Shown here: one piece after another, positions 53,074 through 60,913 of the stretch
How positions within the stretch are numbered: position 1 is the first letter of the stretch
Layout: each line of letters opens with the position of its first letter
The notes under the pieces: generated by a model
What the model was told of the DNA's origin: nothing
What the model saw: the letters and a program-made list of their open reading frames with translations, nothing else
The model's database searches: none
Position numbers and translations under genes: made by a program
Source of the DNA: Streptomyces fumigatiscleroticus
Lineage (GTDB): Bacteria > Actinomycetota > Actinomycetes > Streptomycetales > Streptomycetaceae
Reading direction: 5' to 3'
DNA: 64,000 nucleotides
NCBI RefSeq assembly: GCF_014647975.1
Contig: NZ_BMQF01000009.1
Coordinates: 227,205 to 291,204 of the forward strand

Positions 53074-54289
53074 GGGCGTGTCCCTGGCTCCGTCCTTCTC
53101 TCTGGCTTCTTTCGTGAGCCCGGTGCGCTGCCGGTCCGGCTCGGGGTGGCCAGAGCGCGAGCAGTACAGCGCCCGCGGCGAGCGCGGCACCGGTCAGGGC
53201 CGTGCCGCGGGCCCCGGTGTGGGACAGGGTGAGGCCGCCGAGCGAGGAGCCGAGGGCGATGCCGACGTTGTAGGCGACCGAGTTCCCGGCGGAGGCCGTG
53301 TCGGTGCTGCCGGGGGCGAACTCCATGACGCGGTTCTGCAGGGCCGGAGTCAGCGCTCCCATGGCGAGCCCGGTCAGTACCAGGGTGGTCCCGGCGGCCA
53401 CCGGGTCGGTCCCCAGGGCGAACATGCCGATGAGTGTGACGGTGAGGAGGACGGCCGGGAGCAGCACGGCGGTGCGCTGGTTCCAGTCGGAGAGGAAGCC
53501 CCCGGCCGTGATCCCGCCGAAGTCGGCCAGTCCGCGGGCGACCAGCAGCGGTCCGAGCAGCACGGCCGGCATGCCGGCGACCGCGGTGACGAACGTGGAG
53601 GTGTAGGTGAAGACGGCGAAGAATCCCGCGACCGACAGTGCCGTGGTGGCGAGCACCAGCACGTACCGGCGGACGTCGGGCGAGGTGCCCCGGGCGGCGT
53701 GCTCGTGGTACGCCGGGGTGCTCGGCATCGCCACCGCCAGGACGAGCCAGGCCATGAGTCCTAGTCCTGCCAGGGCGAGGAACGTCACCCGCCAGCCGGC
53801 CTGCTGCCCCAGCCACGTTCCCGCCGGGACGCCCAGCATCGGGCCGAGGGAACCGCCGGTGAACACCACGGCGGTCACCCGCCCCCGTACGTGCACGGGA
53901 AACATCCCGGCGGCGACCGGGGCGACGACCGCCCAGAAGACGGCCTGGCTGAGCGCCGTCAGCAGGCGGGCGGCGAAGAGCAGGCCATATCCCGGTGACA
54001 GGGCGGACGCGGCGGTCGCCACCGTCAGCAGGGCCACGAGCCCGAGCAGCAGGGGGCGGCGCGGCGCCCGCGCCACCGCACGGGCGAGCGGCAACGAGAC
54101 GGCCGCGACCGTCACGCCGTACCCGGTCACCAACAGGCCGATACGGGACGATGACACGCCCAGGTCCGAGGACATCACCGAAAGCAGCCCCACCGGCACG
54201 GTCTCCACCGAGACGTAGCAGAACGCGGCGACCGCCAGGGCCAGGAGCGCCGGCACCGGCCGCTTCCCGGCGTCCGGCTGTTCCCTCAT
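53048..54289 (-). CDS. MFS exporter of the aminocyclitol operon
   Basis: 413 aa, 12 predicted helices, with SVETVPVGLLSVMSSDLGVS in helix 1 (the AraJ/SotB-type motif). Lies 15 nt after the cyclase gene and overlaps the methyltransferase start by 26 nt, so it is a bound member of the operon. Likely exports the final product, giving self-resistance. Confidence 0.88.
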   Translation of the reverse strand: MREQPDAGKRPVPALLALAVAAFCYVSVETVPVGLLSVMSSDLGVSSSRIGLLVTGYGVTVAAVSLPLARAVARAPRRPLLLGLVALLTVATAASALSPGYGLLFAARLLTALSQAVFWAVVAPVAAGMFPVHVRGRVTAVVFTGGSLGPMLGVPAGTWLGQQAGWRVTFLALAGLGLMAWLVLAVAMPSTPAYHEHAARGTSPDVRRYVLVLATTALSVAGFFAVFTYTSTFVTAVAGMPAVLLGPLLVARGLADFGGITAGGFLSDWNQRTAVLLPAVLLTVTLIGMFALGTDPVAAGTTLVLTGLAMGALTPALQNRVMEFAPGSTDTASAGNSVAYNVGIALGSSLGGLTLSHTGARGTALTGAALAAGAVLLALWPPRAGPAAHRAHERSQREGRSQGHAHGGEETVG

Positions 54290-54304
54290 CGCTGTTCCCT
54301 CATC

Positions 54305-55432
54305 TCAGATCACCTCGTTTGCCGCGACCTTCTCGAACGCCTCGACGGCGATCTCGATGGGCACGGGAGCCAGGGGGCGGCCGTCCGCGTCCGTCACCGG
54401 CTCACCGAGGCGGCGCAGCAGGACCATCGGGACCGAGCCGGCGGGAGAGGGTATGTGGCCGCGCTTGTTGTCGGTGGCCAGCCGGGCTGCCAGTGCCGCC
54501 CGGTCCACGTCGCCCAGTGCGGTGCGGGCGGAGGGGAGGCGGAGCGCCGACAGCAGTGCGTAGTGACTGTCCACGTCCGCCTGGTCGAGCAGTCCCAGCT
54601 GTGCGCTCACCTCGGCGGCCGCCAGCATCCCCCAGGCCACGGCCTCACCGTGGCTCATCGCACCGGCGGACAGCGATTCCAGTGCGTGGCCCACGGTGTG
54701 TCCGTACTCGAACACCAGCGCCTCGTTCCGTTCGTGCGGATCGGTGGCCAGGAACGGCGCCTTGGCGGCCAGGCCCAGCTCGCACAGCGCGTCGAACGAC
54801 TCGACGGGGTGCTTGGGCAGCCGGGCGAGGGCTTCCCGGAACGCGTCCTTGCGGCCGGGGACCACGGCGAGCACGTTCTTGGCCATCTCGGTGACGCCCG
54901 TGAGCAGGTGTGGCCGGGGCAGGGTGGCGAGCCAGGTCAGGTCGCAGCAGATCAGGGATGGCGCGAGGTAGGCACCGCACAGGTTCTTGCCGGCCCGCAG
55001 ATTGGCCCCCTGCTTGAGCGAGAGCACCGCGTCGAACGCGGCGACCGGCGTGGTCGGCAGATGCACCAGCCGCACGCCCCGGTACAGCAGCGAGGCGGCG
55101 AGCCCGGCCACGTTCCCCACGAGTCCGCCGCCCATCGCGAGGATCACGGACGTACGGTCGGCGCGGTGCGCGACGGCGTGGTCCAGCAGCGACTCCACCA
55201 GCGAGAGCCGTTTGTGCTGCTCCGCCGGTGCGATCACGAACGGGTGCACCGGCATCCGCCGCTCCAGCCGTCTCAGCAGGGGTTCCGCGTGCGCGAGCAC
55301 TGCCTCGTCGACAGCGAGGACCGCCGACGCGGGCCGCAGGGCCGCGATGCTCGCACACAGGGCGTCTGCACAGTCGGTGCCATAGCGGTAGGGCACGGCC
55401 GCCGACCCGATACGCAGTGATCCCTCAAGCAC
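54305..55432 (-). CDS. Sugar-phosphate cyclase, 2-deoxy-scyllo-inosose synthase-like
   Basis: 375 aa from GTG 55432 with GGGAGGG upstream, overlapping the previous glycosyltransferase stop by 8 nt. Dehydroquinate-synthase fold: NAD-binding AMGGGLVGNVAGLAASLLYR, LVHLPTTPVAAFDAVLSLKQ, KNLCGAYLAPSLICCDLTWL, and zinc ligands expected in the EYGHTVGHALE and SHGEAVAWGM regions. The LSLKQ and KNLxGxYxxP pattern and the C-terminal LAPVPIEIAVEAF match 2-deoxy-scyllo-inosose synthases (BtrC/KanC/NeoC type) better than dehydroquinate or valiolone synthases as I remember them. It would cyclise glucose-6-phosphate to a carbocycle. Confidence 0.82.
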   Translation of the reverse strand: MLEGSLRIGSAAVPYRYGTDCADALCASIAALRPASAVLAVDEAVLAHAEPLLRRLERRMPVHPFVIAPAEQHKRLSLVESLLDHAVAHRADRTSVILAMGGGLVGNVAGLAASLLYRGVRLVHLPTTPVAAFDAVLSLKQGANLRAGKNLCGAYLAPSLICCDLTWLATLPRPHLLTGVTEMAKNVLAVVPGRKDAFREALARLPKHPVESFDALCELGLAAKAPFLATDPHERNEALVFEYGHTVGHALESLSAGAMSHGEAVAWGMLAAAEVSAQLGLLDQADVDSHYALLSALRLPSARTALGDVDRAALAARLATDNKRGHIPSPAGSVPMVLLRRLGEPVTDADGRPLAPVPIEIAVEAFEKVAANEVI

Positions 55433-56471
55433 GGGGCCCTCCCGTCGGGGTCGGTCGGAAGCCGGTGAACAGCAGCGCGGGGCGGCGCAGTTGCAGCGCC
55501 GCGACCGCCGCACCGATGTCGAAGGCACACTCCAGAGCCGCGCGGGCCAGGGCGTCGGCGGCGGCGCGCGGACCGCCGCCGGACAGATGGGCGCGGGCAC
55601 GCAGCCCGAGGGCGAGCGCCGCCGTCACCGGTATCAGCGCGGTGCTCCGGGCCCGGGTCGCCGGAGCGGCCACCAGCGCCGCCGCGGTGACCGCCGTCAG
55701 TGCGACGACCGGGTTGCAGCGGGGTGCGCGCCGGTCGGGGTGGACGGTGGTGAGCCACTGTTCCGATCTGCCGTATCCGTAGAGCCTGCGCCAGACACTG
55801 CGCACCGATTCGGCGCTGAGCCGGTCGTGCACGACCTCGGCCCCCGGTTCGGCCCGCAGAGTGAAACCCTGCCGGGTGAGACGGATACCCAGGTCGACGT
55901 CCTCGCCCGCGACGACGGTCAGGGACTCTTCGACGAAACCTCCGACTACGTCGAAGGCCGCCCGGCGCAGCAGCAGATTGGACGTGGTCGCCCACTCCAG
56001 CCGGCCGCCGGACGCCGGCCGTTCCAGATCGCCGTGGAGCAGATGGGAGCGGCGCATGATCCGGAACACGGCGGTCGGGCTCTCCTCGACGACCGTCGGG
56101 CCGGCGAGTCCGTCGGTGTCGTCCGCTGCGCGTATGGCGGTGACGTACCGGCGCAGCAGACCGGGCGAGGCACGGCAGTCCGAGTCGATGAACAGCAGGA
56201 GGTCGTGGGAGGCGTGCCGGACGCCGAGGTTGCGTTTGGCGCCGACGTGCCGGGGACCGCGGACATAGTGGGCGCCGTGCCGTGCGCAGTGCTCGCGGTG
56301 GCGTGCGGCGTCCTCGGGCGTGGAGTCATCCACGAGCAGGATCTCGACGGGTTCGGGGCAACGTTCGGCGGCCATCCGCAAGCTGGCCAGCATCCGCTCG
56401 GTCGCCGCCACCCGGCCGCGGACCGGTACCACCACCGACACGCCCCGGGACACCACCGGTGACCGTGTCAT
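55425..56471 (-). CDS. GT2 glycosyltransferase with C-terminal membrane segment
   Basis: 348 aa. GT-A fold: VSVVVPVRG, nucleotide site VDDS at 47-50, DSD metal motif at 96-98 (FIDSD), and the acceptor-side GEDVDLGIRL. A hydrophobic stretch near 258-290 suggests membrane association. It overlaps both neighbours (4 nt upstream, 8 nt downstream). Probably glycosylates the aminocyclitol or a carrier-bound intermediate. Confidence 0.87.
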   Translation of the reverse strand: MTRSPVVSRGVSVVVPVRGRVAATERMLASLRMAAERCPEPVEILLVDDSTPEDAARHREHCARHGAHYVRGPRHVGAKRNLGVRHASHDLLLFIDSDCRASPGLLRRYVTAIRAADDTDGLAGPTVVEESPTAVFRIMRRSHLLHGDLERPASGGRLEWATTSNLLLRRAAFDVVGGFVEESLTVVAGEDVDLGIRLTRQGFTLRAEPGAEVVHDRLSAESVRSVWRRLYGYGRSEQWLTTVHPDRRAPRCNPVVALTAVTAAALVAAPATRARSTALIPVTAALALGLRARAHLSGGGPRAAADALARAALECAFDIGAAVAALQLRRPALLFTGFRPTPTGGPRA

Positions 56472-57745
56472 GCCGACCGCCCGGCGGCGATGAATCGAGT
56501 GATCTTCCGTACGGCGTCAGCGATGTCGGACATGTCTTCCTCGTTCCCCAGAAAGGCACTGTGGTGCAGCAGGACGGCGTGCTGTGACAGATACTCGGCG
56601 CCGGGGAACCGCCGTCCCGCATTCCGCTCGGTGAAGCGTTCCGCCAGCGGCGCCAGCGTCGGCTTGAGCCGCGGGGCCAGCAGACGGCTGCGGGACAGCG
56701 GCGACCGCGGCGGGTAGGCGCGCATCCCCAGTTCCGCGGTCAGCGCGGACGCCACCCAGGCGTTGGTCCGCTGCGGCGGCAACGGGTCGAAGACCAGGGG
56801 CACTTCGTAGAGGGAGAGACGGTCCTGGGCGGGGTTCCGGCTGAGCAGCCGCACCCCGGGCACATCGGCCAGCAGCCGGCCGAGCGCCTCGTAGTTGCCG
56901 TTACGGACAGCGTGCTGCTCGTCCAGGATGTCGAGCTGGGCGCAGAGCAGGGCCGCTGCGAACTCGCTCAGGCAGAAGTTCGCCCCCATGGTGGTGGCGG
57001 TCTCCTGGAGCGGCAGCTCACCGGGCACCGGGTGCGTGCGGTAGCGCCGTGAATCCGCGCGCAGTTCCTGGAGCAGTCCGGCACGGTCCGCGTCATCGGT
57101 CACCACGGCCCCGCCCTCGCCGCAGGTGAGCACCTTGGAATGCTGCATGCTGAAGCATCCGGCCACGCCCAGCGACCCGGCGGGCCGGCCCTGCCAGCGG
57201 GCGCCGTGCGCCTGGGCCGCGTCCTCGATCACCGGGGCACCGAGCGGCGCCGCTGCGGCGGTGATCGCCGGAACGTCCGCCATGGCGCACGCCCAGTGCA
57301 CCGCGATGACGGCGCCCAGTTCGGGCTCCGCCGTCACGGCGGAGGCGTCGAGGCACCCTGTGGCCGGGTCCACGTCCGCCAGGACGGGCACCAGCCCGGC
57401 CCGCAGGACGGCCGTGGCGGTTGCCGTCCACGTCAGCGCCGGCACCAGCACGGGATCCGCGTACCGCAGGCCGAGCGACTCCAGGGTGATGAGCAGGGCG
57501 CTCGATCCGTGATCGGTCGGCACGCAGTGCCTCGTCCCGACGTAGGCGGCGAACCTCCGGGCGAACCGGCGTTCCTGCAACTCGCTCCGGTACGGGCTGG
57601 TGATGGCCCAACTAGCGCTGTGCAGTACGGCGTCGAGGGCGGCGGAGGCATGCGGCGCCGCCACGGGCCAGACGGGCCACGGGCGCCGCTCGTCCCGCAC
57701 CGCGCGCCCGCCGTGCACGGCCAGTGTCAGGCTCGGCGCCTTCAT
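56468..57745 (-). CDS. DegT/DnrJ/EryC1-family aminotransferase, inosose-aminotransferase-like
   Basis: 425 aa. PLP Lys204 in SMQHSKVLTCGEGG, with Asp175 (IEDAAQAHG) for the pyridine nitrogen. The KVLTxGEGG pattern and the C-terminal region (FPGAEYLSQHAVLLHHSAFL) resemble L-glutamine:2-deoxy-scyllo-inosose aminotransferases of aminoglycoside clusters. With the adjacent cyclase it would make 2-deoxy-scyllo-inosamine. ATG 57745 overlaps the preceding glycosyltransferase stop by 4 nt. Confidence 0.85.
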   Translation of the reverse strand: MKAPSLTLAVHGGRAVRDERRPWPVWPVAAPHASAALDAVLHSASWAITSPYRSELQERRFARRFAAYVGTRHCVPTDHGSSALLITLESLGLRYADPVLVPALTWTATATAVLRAGLVPVLADVDPATGCLDASAVTAEPELGAVIAVHWACAMADVPAITAAAAPLGAPVIEDAAQAHGARWQGRPAGSLGVAGCFSMQHSKVLTCGEGGAVVTDDADRAGLLQELRADSRRYRTHPVPGELPLQETATTMGANFCLSEFAAALLCAQLDILDEQHAVRNGNYEALGRLLADVPGVRLLSRNPAQDRLSLYEVPLVFDPLPPQRTNAWVASALTAELGMRAYPPRSPLSRSRLLAPRLKPTLAPLAERFTERNAGRRFPGAEYLSQHAVLLHHSAFLGNEEDMSDIADAVRKITRFIAAGRSA

Positions 57746-58962
57746 CGCCGCTCCAGGCCCGGAGCCCGTACCTCACGGCCGATCCGGCGGGCCTCCGCCA
57801 GGATCTCCAGGTTCCACCGCGGCCACAGACCGGCCAGTCTCGACGTCAGCACCACGACGTCGACGGAGTGATCCGGGAGCGGGGTGCGCAGCCCGATGGC
57901 GTGCGACGCGTTTTCGTCCCGCGTGTCCAGAAGTGTGGCGTCGAAGTCGAACAAGTGCGCCTTGCGCACCGCGTCCGGGACGGATCCGCCGCAGCCGATC
58001 ACCGCCACCCGGTCCCCGCCGCCGAGGTCGTCCACCGCCGAGGCGATCTCGTCGCGCACGCGCATCCCGCGCGCCTCGGTGGTCCATCGAAGCAGCGACC
58101 GGTAATCGTCCTCCCAGGGCCAGTACAGGTCGCTGTTGATGAGGGACCAGCCGATCTCCGTCACCGGTTCTCGGTGTTTGGCGAGCAATTGGCCGATGTT
58201 GTGCCGATTGCCCTGCGCATTGCTGTCCCAGTCACGGTCGTGCGGTGTCTCTATCGCCCATGCCTCGCGGTCGGCCACGAACCGGACGCCGTGCCGGAAG
58301 AGCCGGAATCCCAGCTCCATGTCCTCGACGCCCCAGCGCTGGAAGTCCTCGTCGAACCCATCGACCGCCCAGTAGTCGTCGGCGCGCATGGAGCAGTTCG
58401 TAGCCCACAGGAGAATCCACGGGACGGCCAGCTCTCCGAGGTCCCAGCCGCAGCGCAGAAACGCGCCGTGCCGGATGTCCCAGAACGACGGGTCGTGCGC
58501 GTAGACCTTCAGTATTCGTTCCGGCAGAAGCCTGCCGCACATCTGCTCCAGCCCGGCCGTGGGGTCCTCCGGCCGGTAGGCATAGGCGTATCCCACAACG
58601 GTCCGGTGCTCGGAATCGTCGGCATGCAGCGCGAGATGACGGCGCAGATACCCGGGCCCGACCACGGCACCAGTGTCGAGGAAGGCAAGGATGTCCCCCG
58701 TGGCCAGCCGCGCTCCGGCGTTGCGGGCCGCAGCGACACGAAAACCCTTGTCCTCCTGGAAGAGATACTTCAATTCTAGGCGCTCCTGAAAGCGTTCGAC
58801 CACGTTCGCGGTCTCGTCCGTCGACCCGTCGTCGACGACGATGACTTCGAATTGCGATCGGTCCAGGTCCTGCCGAGACAACCCACGTAAGGTCTCCACT
58901 AGAAGAGGCGCGCGATCGAAAGTGGGGACAAGCACAGAAGCCCTCATGCCAGTCTCAACCAT
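57742..58962 (-). CDS. GT2 glycosyltransferase with a C-terminal Rossmann-like extension (first gene of operon)
   Basis: 406 aa from ATG 58962 (ATG 58947 is possible). GT-A domain (~6-270): VLVPTFDR, VVDDGSTDET, FLDTGA where the second Asp of DxD is Gly, and RWGVEDMELGFRL. The last ~110 residues (DRVAVIGCGGSVPDAVRK, then DATLLDTRD and a TPLPDHSVDVVVL strand) look like a partial class I methyltransferase or Rossmann fold. Such chimeras suggest a polymerising or modifying sugar transferase. It probably carries the operon promoter upstream. Confidence 0.83.
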   Translation of the reverse strand: MVETGMRASVLVPTFDRAPLLVETLRGLSRQDLDRSQFEVIVVDDGSTDETANVVERFQERLELKYLFQEDKGFRVAAARNAGARLATGDILAFLDTGAVVGPGYLRRHLALHADDSEHRTVVGYAYAYRPEDPTAGLEQMCGRLLPERILKVYAHDPSFWDIRHGAFLRCGWDLGELAVPWILLWATNCSMRADDYWAVDGFDEDFQRWGVEDMELGFRLFRHGVRFVADREAWAIETPHDRDWDSNAQGNRHNIGQLLAKHREPVTEIGWSLINSDLYWPWEDDYRSLLRWTTEARGMRVRDEIASAVDDLGGGDRVAVIGCGGSVPDAVRKAHLFDFDATLLDTRDENASHAIGLRTPLPDHSVDVVVLTSRLAGLWPRWNLEILAEARRIGREVRAPGLERR

Positions 58963-59036
58963 GATGATTCGCCTTGCGGGTCACGATGCCAATTGAGTAG
59001 TGGACGGCAGCTCGGCGTTGCTGTGGCGCTGCTCGG

Positions 59037-59052
59037 CGTCGAAGCGCTTCGA
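59037..59052. promoter_or_regulatory. Palindrome GTCGAAGCGCTTCGAC upstream of the aminocyclitol operon
   Basis: Perfect 16-bp inverted repeat, 75 bp before the first start codon of the minus-strand operon. Its core CGAAGCGCTTCG recurs at 59178-59189. Two copies of a 12-bp palindrome 141 bp apart suggest a regulator, perhaps LacI-type. Confidence 0.6.
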
Positions 59053-59177
59053 CCATCACCGATGCTGACATTGCACCCAGTCAGAGTCAACCGTCCGGTC
59101 AGGGATGCCGGCGGTTGCACCCGACCGCGCGCGGCCCTACCAAAGGACACTGACTATCCCATACCAAGACACCGAAA

Positions 59178-59189
59178 TATTTCGAAGCG
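59178..59189. promoter_or_regulatory. Second copy of the CGAAGCGCTTCG palindrome
   Basis: Identical 12-bp core to the site at 59039-59050, in a locally AT-richer stretch. It could be an operator for the minus-strand operon or for the plus-strand ligase remnant. Confidence 0.55.
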
Positions 59190-59292
59190 CTTCGATAGGG
59201 AAAATTGCACGGCGAAATGGGGATCGAGGTCGCGACAGCGTCATTACTGCTCCAAGGTGAGGACGGCTTTTGGCGGTTAGTCAACGCTGTTC

Positions 59293-59475
59293 GTGTCAGC
59301 GGACGATCGAGTCACCCAGCACGATCTCCTCGTGAGGCTCGGCCAGATGCTGGGCGCGGACCGTGTCCCTCGTCGAATCGCCCGGGTCGACGAACTGCCC
59401 ATGACGCCCAACGGCAAAGCGGACAGGGTACAGCTCCGCAAGATCGCCGGCGAGAGCACGGGAAGCGCATGGTGA
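59293..59475 (+). pseudogene. ANL-family AMP-forming ligase C-terminal scrap
   Basis: About 60 residues: LLVRLGQMLGADRVPRRIAR then DELPMTPNGKADRVQLRKIA, the final C-terminal subdomain with the catalytic lysine (NGK, motif A10). The rest of the ligase is absent. It lies directly before a nearly complete ligase with the same motif. Confidence 0.7.
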
Positions 59476-59521
59476 CGGTGGAGTGGGTGATCGTCGCGTG
59501 GTCTCATCGCGGGGCAGTGAC

Positions 59522-60913
59522 ATGAACAAATTCGGGCCTTCAGAAGTCATAGACGCGGCGACCGGCGATCGAGCCTCGTGGGGAGCACTCATGCGCGAGG
59601 CGAGCGAGCGTCTCGCCGAATGGCGCGGTGCCGATGAAAGCAGTGCGCCCACCGTCGCGTTGACGCCACGTCGAGGCATCCCGGGAATCATCGACCTACT
59701 GGCCGCCTATCAGCACGACGGTCATGCCGCAGTGGTGCCGGCCCAGTACCACACGGCGCCATCCTGGGGGCCGGACGTGCCCACGAGCACGCCGAGCTCG
59801 ACCGGCACCATCTCCGTACAGAACGGTGAACCGAGCCGCCTTCGCCACGAGTTGCCGTTCAGTACCTTCACGTCGCACCTTGCGGGCAGAAGGCTGTTCG
59901 CGGCGAGCGGTGGCAGGACGGGAACCCACCGGGTCGGCGAGGTCCCGGTCGGGAAACTCGCCCCGTTGCCGGCCGCGTATCAAATGACCGGCCTGGGGCG
60001 GAACTCCCGCATGTACGTGGGAGGGCCGTGGTCACACTCAGCGTTCGTCTGGGCCTTCTATTCCGCACTCGAGTCGGGAATCACGGCGGTCGTCGCCAGC
60101 CAGTTCCGGCCGCGACAAGTCGTGCGTGCCCTCGATGACCTGGATGTGGACTGGGCCCTGCTCCCGCCCACCGAGTTCCACGCCCTCGCCTCCAACATCC
60201 GGCAGGACGCGTGGAAACCCCGAAGCCTGCGAACCGTGGTGACGACGGGCGGGCCGACGCGCCCGGCGGCGCGCGAGACCTGGTACGGCGCACTGGCACC
60301 TGACCGGGTGTTCGACATGTTCGCCACGACTGAGGGAATCGGCGTGCTCCTCGCCAACGGAGTGGAGCAACGGGAGCGCCTGGGTACGTCGGGCCGTCCG
60401 GTCTGGGCCAAGGTACAGATCCGGGACAGCCGAGGCCGAGTCCTCGACCGGCCTGGCGAGGTCGGTGAACTCTTCATGAGATCGCTCTCCCGAGCCCCCA
60501 CAGCGGCCGCGCCCTTCAGAAGCGCGGGGGACAGGGCCCGAATCGACGAGGACGGCTATGTCTTCCTGATGGGACGAACCGACGACGAGGTCGTGATCGA
60601 GGGGCAGAACATCAACCTCCACGAGCTCGCGCGCGCGATCGAGCACGCGACGAACGTCGACGAGGCAGTCGTCATCGAGGCCGCCTTCGATGACGGGCGG
60701 AGCCCTCGACTGGGTGTGGTCGTCGTCAGCGACGAGACGGGCGTCGACGAGTTGCGACGCTGCGCGGGACCCGTGATCGGCGAACTGTTCGGACCGCTGG
60801 CCATTCCCCGGCGATGGGTTGCCGTACGGGAACTGCCCACCACTCCGAACGGCAAAGTCGGTGATTCTGTTGGCGATCTCGAGGCTTCCCGGGCGGCCTG
60901 CCTGGTTCGGTGA
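59522..60913 (+). CDS. ANL-superfamily AMP-forming acyl/aryl ligase, 3' end disrupted by IS1182
   Basis: 463 aa from ATG 59522. Recognisable: an unusual phosphate loop (TPSSTGTISVQNGE, not the standard SSGTTGxPK), adenine motif FATTEGIG, GDRARIDEDGYVFLMGRTDD (A7/A8), and TPNGK (A10) at about 60847-60861. Exactly after NGK the sequence becomes the IS1182 inverted repeat, and the last ~17 residues are IS-derived. The lysine is retained but the terminal strand is lost, so the enzyme is probably impaired. It runs opposite to the aminocyclitol operon and might have activated an acyl group for its product. Confidence 0.75.
   Translation: MNKFGPSEVIDAATGDRASWGALMREASERLAEWRGADESSAPTVALTPRRGIPGIIDLLAAYQHDGHAAVVPAQYHTAPSWGPDVPTSTPSSTGTISVQNGEPSRLRHELPFSTFTSHLAGRRLFAASGGRTGTHRVGEVPVGKLAPLPAAYQMTGLGRNSRMYVGGPWSHSAFVWAFYSALESGITAVVASQFRPRQVVRALDDLDVDWALLPPTEFHALASNIRQDAWKPRSLRTVVTTGGPTRPAARETWYGALAPDRVFDMFATTEGIGVLLANGVEQRERLGTSGRPVWAKVQIRDSRGRVLDRPGEVGELFMRSLSRAPTAAAPFRSAGDRARIDEDGYVFLMGRTDDEVVIEGQNINLHELARAIEHATNVDEAVVIEAAFDDGRSPRLGVVVVSDETGVDELRRCAGPVIGELFGPLAIPRRWVAVRELPTTPNGKVGDSVGDLEASRAACLVR

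Larger units (their letters stand above)
58963..59291. other. Intergenic region upstream of the aminocyclitol operon
   Basis: No gene is evident. The part from 59140 to 59230 is less GC-rich and contains GAAATATTTC (59166-59175) close to CGAAGCGCTTCG (59178-59189), a perfect 12-bp palindrome, reminiscent of a LacI-type operator. A second GTCGAAGCGCTTCGAC palindrome occurs at 59037-59052. Confidence 0.6.

Noticed and set aside
54305..55432. Calling the cyclase a housekeeping 3-dehydroquinate synthase (aroB)
   Set aside because: The LSLKQ and C-terminal PVPIEIA patterns and the operon context fit inosose synthases better; housekeeping aroB usually lies with aroK/aroC, which are absent.
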